From Mytilus californianus (Eukaryota; Mollusca; Bivalvia; Mytilida; Mytilidae), in NCBI RefSeq assembly GCF_021869535.1, contig NW_026262593.1:68040322-68104321 (forward strand): a DNA stretch of 64,000 nt, read 5' to 3'. A program made the position numbers and the translations under genes. Under the pieces are notes generated by a model that did no database searches, was not told the origin of the DNA, and saw only the letters and a program-made list of their open reading frames with translations. This document shows positions 1-64,000 of this stretch, in pieces; the stretch's first letter is position 1, and each line of letters starts with the position of its first letter.

Positions 1-480
1 TCAGTCTTATCCACTGCGGTAAAGTCAGTACTGTTTAGACAGTTCTCTAACATTCAAGTCAGTACTTTTCAGTACCATTTCAGACAATTCAGTGTGATGT
101 TTTGTATGGCTACAGGTAAATAGCAGCCACAGACTACAAGAGAAATATTTGAACAGTTTTACATTTACCTCAATTGATAAGTCTAAAAATAGACTGAAAA
201 ACTGAAAATAACGTAATGATTCATTGTTCAATCTTTTAAACACTGTTCAGATCAACATGACCGTTTCAGATCAAATTCGGTCTATTAGTGAAGGCCATTT
301 GTTAGGTCGACATATAAGTTTATTTCGATATCATTTCAAATTGTTTGTATACATTTTTTAATCTTTTATCAGTATCGTTGCACACATATTTAGACTTATA
401 TGTATAATTGACCTTTATAGATCTTGGTTCTCCCCTTTTCCTCCATTATAATATTGTGTTTTATCGAAGATTGAACCTAA
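1..480. other. No gene recognised
   Basis: AT-rich sequence with several degenerate TCAGTAC/CAGACA words in the first 120 bases. No conserved frame on either strand. Confidence 0.4.
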
Positions 481-512
481 ATGAACACTGTACATGATCT
501 TTTTATTTCCAG

Positions 513-770
513 ACAGTTTCCAACGACTGTGATTCAAACCACAACTGGTATTCCTACAACTGCTATTCCAACCACAACCACTATTCCAACTACAGCTGCT
601 ATTCCAACAACAACTACTATTACAACTACAACGGTTATTCCAACTTCAACTACTTTTCCAACGACTACTTCGATTCTAGCCGCAACTATAAAACAAATCA
701 ATGCTGTGAAATCAACCATGAATCTGGAAACATCAACGAATGCAATTGCCACACATGTTGTCCACATTGA
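513..770 (+). CDS. Possible terminal exon of an Asn/Tyr/Ser-rich, Cys-containing protein
   Basis: A polypyrimidine-AG (TTTTTATTTCCAG, AG at 511-512) is followed in phase 0 by 85 codons to TGA at 768-770. The reading starts TVSNDCDSNHNWYSYNC, continues as a run rich in NY, YS and SN pairs, and ends with a cysteine-dense tail (QCCEINHESGNINECNCHTC then CPH). Many codons end in C (AAC, TAC, TCC). The same bases in another frame give a Thr/Pro-rich mucin-like reading (481-789). I do not recognise the family; upstream exons would lie outside the window. It may be a real secreted-protein exon or only a short-period minisatellite. Confidence 0.3.
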   Translation, partial: TVSNDCDSNHNWYSYNCYSNHNHYSNYSCYSNNNYYYNYNGYSNFNYFSNDYFDSSRNYKTNQCCEINHESGNINECNCHTCCPH

Positions 771-789
771 CAATATGATTGGGAAATGA

Positions 790-1440
790 ATGAAAATCGT
801 TACAATTTGCTTTATTCCGTGCATACGGAAGACTGCACCAATGTTGGTATCTCAAATGTCCAAAAAGGAATCATAAACTTTTTTTTAATTCATGTCAGTA
901 ACTTATTTGTTCGCTAGTAATTGAAATTCTTCTTTGATTTTGAAATTACAAATACCAATTACTATTCAACTGATAATCTATAGAATCAGGTTCGATTCAC
1001 CATTTTCTTCGGAAAATGCCCGTACTAGGAATATGACAGTTGTTTTCCTATCGTTCCGTTGATCGATATAGTCGAGCGATTGGTTTTGTCAGGTTATATG
1101 GACTTCCTTTTTCCATTTACCTTGTTAGTCACCCCGAATGAATGCCGGGTGACTTCTTGCTTTTTCTCAGTATCTTTTCTCTATTCTTATTATAAAATTT
1201 TATTACACCTCATTTTGTCCAAGTCTTTCCTAGGAGACTACTGGACCGTTATTGATCTTACATCAGCAAAAAAAGGATCCCCATATGTTGATGTGCAGTA
1301 AGACTTTTGGATTTTTTAAATGGACGCAGTTACCATTGAAACTGCAAACAAATGTTAAAAAAAATTAAATTCCATGTCTTTTTTTTTAGAACCAACCGAA
1401 TAAAAATTTTTGGAAATGTTGCCTGTTATACATAGATGTA
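790..1440. repeat. Degenerate interspersed repeat (ATATGACAGTTGTT family, about 1030-1150), rest unassigned
   Basis: AATATGACAGTTGTTTTCC at about 1030 and the following block resemble the family seen far better at 24340-24500, 44840-44970 and, inverted, 50150-50290. No gene seen in the remainder. Confidence 0.5.
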
Positions 1441-1790
1441 CAGACTATCTAAATTTTCCAGCATGGCCGTCATTGCCATGGAAACGAGGGAAAAGTTCAC
1501 CATCAAAACCTCTGAGAAAAACCTGAAAGCAGCATTTTTCACTTAACATGGTAGATTAGTGAAACTTTTATGGCATGTTAATTGTCATGTGCCATTGTGA
1601 TATCTTGTCTTCGGAAATTTGGAAATGGTCCATGAAAACAGCTAAAAAATCCAAAAATTTCAAAATGCTCCGAACTTAATGAAACTTTACACAAATGTTC
1701 AATGGTTGTGTAGAGTTGCTATTTGACTTTTGAATTTTCAAAATGACTGCCATAATTATGAAAATTGGATCTATGAGTACAGACATTTGT
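1440..1790. repeat. Degenerate repeat with CATGGAAAC/CATGGCAAC boxes
   Basis: The block holds GCCGTCATTGCCATGGAAAC and related words, in the opposite sense to GTTTCCATGGCAACGG-type units at 33410-33890. These two regions belong to one noncoding family. Confidence 0.5.
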
Positions 1791-3054
1791 TCCCTCTCAG
1801 CTTTTACGTTTCGGGTTTTGAGCATTCAGTGATGAACGCTAATCCATTGAAGTCCCTCTATGAAACACATTCATTAAGTGTAATATTCATTTACGTCCCA
1901 ATATTTCCCTTTATTCTTATTTTCAAACATTTATTTGATTCTGCACGATCACTGTTTTTTATGCTTGGATGACGTTTTGGAAAGATGCATATTTCCGCTT
2001 TATTTGAAAGATTTCAGCCACTCCTTTTTTTAACGGACATGATATTCTACCTAATTACACATTATTATTCTCTCTTTCCAAAAATCATGAAAATATATTG
2101 ACAAAACGGAAAATAAATATGTTAATGCTACAACACATTTGTAAAAGTTACTTCGCATTCGAATCAAAAATGTGTTCTAAAATATGAATTCTTTGAATAT
2201 AACACATTCATTGTTGGACGTTTCTCTCGACATTTTAGTCGAGCGATATCATTGTTGATACACCAATATCAATCCGTACAATCCCTAAAGGACAACATGT
2301 TTAAAATAGCAATATCTTCCTAGCAGACTTTGTTTTTTAGTTTTCCAAAAGAAGTTCCATGCGAACCTTCCAGTCTAGTTAATTTGATAACTTGAACTAA
2401 GCCAGATGTTGTATTCAAAATGCCGACAGTTACAAACTAATCACAAATGTGCATTAGAACATCTGTAATGCTTCGTGAGACATAACAAAATTAAAATTTA
2501 ATTCATCAATATTCAAATGAATATAGAATGGATTTATTTAAGTTCAAGTTTTAAAATTTGTTCATTAGAAAATGTAACAAACAAAGATAATTTGAAAAGT
2601 CCAGAATATGTAAATAATGTTCTTTGTGAAATAAAACTCAGAAATATATGTCTCCTCTGTTCCTCTTTTTCAAATGTAATTTTTTAATTCATATCATAGG
2701 TCTGGTGTTAACATATATTAATAAAAATAATAAACTGTATTCGAATTTCAAGGTCAGTCTGTTTTAATAAACACGGCAAACTTAAACAAATCTTTAAAAT
2801 GTCTTCTCAGAACGTACAATTTTCGTTGAAAAGTTGGTTCCACTTTTTGGTATACAAATACATATACCTTTTTGTTCCTCATGACGACGACGCCTTCTTG
2901 TTGTCATAGTCTTTTCCTCGTACATGCAATGCAAGGAGATCGCAAGTTTCATTTCTTTGAAAATTAAAAACTGGTCTGTGAGTCGAGAATTATACCAAGT
3001 TCATTCAATGCCAGTATATAAAAAAGAAATTTGCATCAATCTGGACACTTACGG
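1791..3054. other. No gene recognised
   Basis: AT-rich sequence without a conserved frame or strong repeat structure. Confidence 0.4.
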
Positions 3055-3440
3055 CTTTGATAACTTTCAAATCCAGAAAAGCGCTTCGGACGCATGAAAT
3101 TTAAAACGTGTTGTTTTCATTTTTTACAGCACTGGGTCGATACCTCTGCTGGTGGTTATCATCAGCTCAGTAATCAGTACTGGCATGGTTTACAACAAAC
3201 GTATTTAAAATTGTACGTTAATAAATTTTGAAATTATTAGAAACTAAGGTTTCAACTACCTCCGGCAAAGTTGACCTTAGATGGATTTGGCTATTTTTTT
3301 TTATGCTCTTTTTGATAATATAGCTCTTCAATTGTTTAGATTTTTATACATCCTTGGCTTTCAACTAATCGGCCTTGACCGTTCCTGATGAAGGTAAATC
3401 CAGAAAAGCGCTTCGGACGCACGAAATTTTTAACGTGTTG
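3055..3440 (+). repeat. Two direct copies of an interspersed repeat core
   Basis: ATCCAGAAAAGCGCTTCGGA recurs at about 3071 and 3397, each followed by an A/T stretch and ACGTGTTGTTTT. Between them lies CACTGGGTCGATACC plus a CAGCTCAGTAATCAGTACTGG block, the same unit as at 26590-27060 and 45460-45540. Confidence 0.6.
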
Positions 3441-4417
3441 TTTTAATTTTTTTTCAAACAGAACAACAAATAGTTGAAATTTTTTATTGGTGTCAATTTA
3501 TGGAAGGGCATCTAGAAAAAGATATTCAATACACAATAATGAAAATGCACTTCAGTATACAAAAGAAATAAGAAACCATTAAAAAAAACAATTGTTCTCT
3601 AACCAATTGTTCAGAAAACAACTGAAGGTCTTTCCACCTTAAATGCACAAATATTCACTTCCGGTCTCAAATTTCAATTTTGGTGTCAGATAATAGCTGA
3701 ATTTTCGCTTATTGCAATAATATCTGGTTTCTGTATGTTTTTGCTACAAATAAGGGAGATAAGTAGGTTCTTCTGTTTACAAAGTTTCATTTCCAGTTTC
3801 ATTTGAACCTTTCTTCACACTGTTTTTTGTAATTTTTCAAGAAAATAAGACAAAAATGGGAGCTTCGGGTTTTCAAAACAGCCAAAATAAAATACCCTAA
3901 GGCTTTAGTATTTACCAATAAAAAGTTACAGCATAGGTCAATATCGAGAACGCCAAATTAAAATTTAAACTTGACATCAATTTCTAAACCATAAAGCAAA
4001 GACCTCAAATCAAAAGTCAATCGGTCTCTACTATTTATGGCTAAAAATGTATATCACCATACAGCTAATTTTAAATTTAAAAAGTGTGGAAACTCTCAAT
4101 TAAATTTTAACTTACCTCTCAACCAAAATGTATGTGTTTCGACATGTGGAAACTAATATTTTTTTAAATATTTTGTAGATATCCCAAAGTGTTTTGAGGA
4201 GAATCGATAATAAGACAAAATAAAAAAGGGATATGACCTCTCTTGACCTCTTTTTTACTTTTTTGGTGGACCAAGGACCTCAAATCAAAAGCCCTAGATT
4301 TCTACAAATCATAGTTTATCAGTTACAAATGCATATCACTTATATGAAATACATAAATAACTCTCATGAGAAGTCTCTAAATCGCTTCCGTCAAAATTAT
4401 TCCCGACTTCCTGAGGA

Positions 4418-4770
4418 TATAACAAGTAATTTGGGGGAAACAATTGTCATAATCTTTTACAGTGGCGAAGGAGAAGTAAACACAAGATAATTTTGGGAGA
4501 TAACTCTTATATAGAAAAGTGTTCGGATAAAAATTTGTCAGGTTCAAAAGCGTATTAACTGTTCGATATCATGTACCAAATAACGGAAAAGTGGAAAAAG
4601 GTTTGATTTTGTTTGAATTTGGATTTTTGTTTCTTCCGCCACTTTTAATTCTTATCGGGCATTTTTGTTTCTCAATATGTCGACAGGATATTTGATTATT
4701 TGGTATATGCTATCGAACAATTAATACGCTTTTGATTATGACAATTGTTTTCCACAAATTGCTTGTTATA
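4418..4770. repeat. Inverted-repeat element with an interrupted left arm
   Basis: The outer arms 4418-4454 and 4734-4770 are reverse complements (shared core GATTATGACAATTGTTT), and the inner arms 4546-4582 and 4696-4734 continue the same palindrome (core AAAGCGTATTAA and TGTTCGATA). On the left the arms are split by about 91 bases (4455-4545) absent from the right. Outside, GGTCTTTCCACCTT near 3630 is inverted relative to AAAGTGGAAAGACC near 4783, so a larger element of about 1.15 kb is possible. Confidence 0.6.
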
Positions 4771-6325
4771 AGTCGGCAAAGTGGAAAGACCGAATTAATC
4801 CTTAAGTACAGATTTAAAGGGGCATTTTATGGGTATACATGAAACATTTTGATTTATAGATATTTATGAATATTTCTCTCAGTTTTTTGTTAGCTATAAA
4901 TAACACTTCTAGTCGTAAATATTTAGTGCGTGGTACATCGCTCCCGTCCTCATTTGGATATCTATAAATGGGTTCAAATATGAGCATGTTTTTAACAATG
5001 AGGTTTATTTAAAATACACATGTCATATGTAGTTTCAGCGCTTTGTTTGGGCGAGAGATGATTTACTCAATGTACAAAAATGATGAAAAATATTGAAATT
5101 ATATCTTACCCACAATGGTCAAAGTACTATGTGTTATATTATACAAATACGCATATATGCAAATAATTTTTGAAGTCCATATAAAGAGTAAAGAAGGTCT
5201 TTGCCACAAAATAAATATTCATTGTAAATATATTTGATTCACTGCTGTCCAACAAGATTTATTCCTCACTTTAAATTTGTCAAAGGCACACTTGACATAT
5301 AAATGGAAACTTTTAATTCTATTTCTAGGATCTGGGTTAATATACGAGAGAACAATTACTTTGGTTCACAAAACGGTGATCAACAACAATACTTTTTGTG
5401 CGCTCACGATTTAAATAGTTTCCGTCATTTACAATTAATTATCAATTCTGTGTTAACACGATGCAACTAGATTTATTTGTTAAACGAGGAAGTAAACAAA
5501 ATCAGAGTTAATTGATTCAATCTTCCTCAAATAAGTTTGTTAGGCAGTTATTTATAAAACAACTTTCACAATCATAATTTTGCCATTCTCGTGTCTACAG
5601 TATATAATAAAGTGTATAACACTCATTGAAAAACCTGAGATATATCTACCGGTATTGATGAAATATGATAACAGAAACAATTTCTGAACCATCAGATAAA
5701 TGTACAGCGAAGTGAAAAGGTAAATAATGATATGACTGAAATTGGTCATAGAACAGCAATTTATGCAATACAGACATAAAAAACAAAAGTTATGCAAAAC
5801 TTGTGTGCTATCAGTATGACAGTACAATAATTTATATTTAAAATTATATTGAAATAAGACATTTAATTAAGCAATACAACATAGTATTGACATCTTGTAA
5901 GTATAACATCTTACATTGCCCATTATCTATATTTTAAGTTTTGATGTACACTTCTAATTGGAAAAGTAATCTTTAAAATAATGTATGACATGTATTATTC
6001 AGTGAATCACATGTAATTACGATCCACCAAATGGCATATTAGTATGTCAATCTGGTATAAGAACAAATATAAAAATGATAAAATGTAACAACATATAAAA
6101 TCTTGTATTATCTGAATATTTACACAAAGTGTCCACTTAGGCACAAATAACTCCTCTGTATGAATATCACATGACCCTTGTGTCATTTCCTTTACTGCTC
6201 AAACTGCAAATTCCAATATGAACTCTTCTTAATCTCATTTTTCTCATCGCTTATATTGGTTCATCACATATTCAAAATTTGAAACACAGAGCTTCTTAAT
6301 TATGCATGCTTCTTTATTTTCCCAA
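4771..6325. other. Downstream of the M13 gene: probable 3' UTR then unassigned
   Basis: Up to about 5450 the minus strand can carry the 3' UTR of the peptidase gene (AATAAA at 5476-5471). No other gene or strong repeat seen. Confidence 0.35.
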
Positions 6326-62992
<56,667 letters not shown>

Positions 62993-63004
62993 TTCAATGC
63001 TCAC

Positions 63005-63585
63005 CTAAAACATAGTTATATAATAAAGGAAATCAGTTATTTAGCCTAACCATACTATGACAGTTAATCACTTGTGACTTCAGGCAATTCACTAATGTGT
63101 AATGTGCTTTGTGCGTAGAGAAATAAATGTGTTGTTTGGTTGTATTTGTATATACTGTTCTTATTCTAATTCTGAAAATCTGTTATTCTTTTAAACGTTA
63201 ATTACAGTTCTTAATTAGTTTATCTTTGTGCTGCCCTTTAACCAGTAATTTAATTTTTTCATGTCAGCCCTGAAATTTAAGCTCTCAGAAATCATTTTTC
63301 CATAAATGATTATAAAAAATAACAGATGCAGCAAATCTGACAGAACGATATGCTCAGAATGTCAAGTTCCACCTGCGTTCTTTTTGAAAACAATTAGGTG
63401 TCAACGATCGTTTTTTCTACCAAAAGCTGAACATTCTCTTTTTCTAAGTTATAAGTAGTGTGTATTTATATAATTTACAAAGGTATATCATTAACGTGTT
63501 TTATGTGTATCAGTACCAGGCCAAAGTCAAGAACCTCTGTGGTTTCCTTAGTTACTTAGTATACCAGTTAACGTTCTTTAATATA
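63005..63585. other. Sequence upstream of exon 1: intron or 5' region, nothing recognised
   Basis: The TTTTAG acceptor at 63005-63010 implies intron. I could not identify a promoter or a 5' exon. Confidence 0.4.
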
Positions 63586-63589
63586 AAAA

Positions 63590-63895
63590 TAAGGAGATGT
63601 GGTATGATTGCCAATAAGACAACTATCCACCAAAGTTCAAATGAAGTGGATGTAAACAATTATAGGCAACCGTACGGCCTTCAACAATGAGAAAAACCCA
63701 TACCGTATGGTCGGCTATAAAAGGCCCCGACATGAAAAATATGAAACAATTAAATTGAGAAAATTAACAGCCTAATTTATAACAAAACAATTTACGAAAA
63801 TCAAATATGACAGACATGAACCAACGACAACCACTGAACTACAGGCTCCTGACTTGGGACAGGCACATAAAGAATATGGCGGGGTTAAACATCTT
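63590..63895 (+). repeat. Interspersed mussel-type repeat, best copy of the GGTATGATTGCCAAT family
   Basis: GATGTGGTATGATTGCCAAT, AACTATCCACCAAAGTTCAA, CAATTATAGGCAACCGTACG, GCTATAAAAGGCCCCGACAT, GACTTGGGACAGGCACATAA. Partial copies at 15745, 21238, 39246 and, in related form, 39715. It contains the intact counterpart of the MITE insertion site of 39276. Confidence 0.9.
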
Positions 63896-64000
63896 TAATT
63901 TTGCTTACGATTACAGATCTTTTGATGATATTTTTTTCACTAGACTCTAGCCGGTTTATAGTTTGCCTATGACAGTCTTTTTAACTCTAGATGAAATGTT

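Noticed and set aside
534..824. Val/Ile-rich minus frame opposite 513-770
   Set aside because: It is the complement of the Asn/Tyr- or Thr-rich repeat and has no splice or motif support.
63002..63004. GTG as the start of the peptidase
   Set aside because: It directly follows an acceptor and is not a eukaryotic start; the ATG at 62992 is used unless an upstream coding exon exists.

Overview
The window looks like bivalve mollusc nuclear DNA, most likely a mussel (Mytilus or a close relative). It is AT-rich and intron-dominated, and it is filled with short interspersed families that I know from mussel sequence: the GACGAAACGCGCGTCTGGCG family, the block ending in a match to ATTGCCAATGAGACAA, the GGGGCATAACTC arrays, and Penelope-like reverse transcriptase remnants reading GIPMGTNCAPLLADLFL. 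There is no bacterial gene organisation, rRNA or CRISPR array. The species call is inference from these repeats.

One gene dominates. On the minus strand, 23 exons between 63004 and 6326 join with consistent splice phase into a 777-residue M13-family zinc metallopeptidase (neprilysin / endothelin-converting-enzyme type). It is a type II membrane protein with a short basic cytosolic tail, one membrane segment (residues about 42-60) and a large ectodomain. The catalytic set is complete: NAFY (N567), HEITH (H608, E609, H612), GENIAD (E670, D674), H739, R745 and a C-terminal CxxW. Introns run from 303 bp to about 13.4 kb. Any upstream 5' exon would lie beyond 63004 and was not found.

Layout by plus coordinates: 1-6300 is flanking DNA with a possible plus-strand terminal exon (513-770) and an inverted-repeat element (4418-4770). 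6326-30827 carries exons 23 to 8, with short introns holding two minisatellites made of copies of exon 3' ends plus their splice donors (20595-20899 and 24870-25176), a palindromic hairpin (10197-10302) and Penelope-like debris. 31800-37058 carries exons 7 to 4. 37060-46700 is a long intron with nested transposons: a Tc1/mariner-like element, a 104-bp TIR element inside another repeat, and Penelope-like pieces. 46713-49506 has exons 3 and 2, with minisatellites between them. 49510-62920 is a 13-kb intron of repeats, a LINE remnant and a tRNA-derived SINE-like element. 62925-63004 is exon 1.

Nothing indicates a second intact conventional gene. The most unusual signal is the repeated amplification of exon-end/5'-splice-site sequence in two introns of this one gene.
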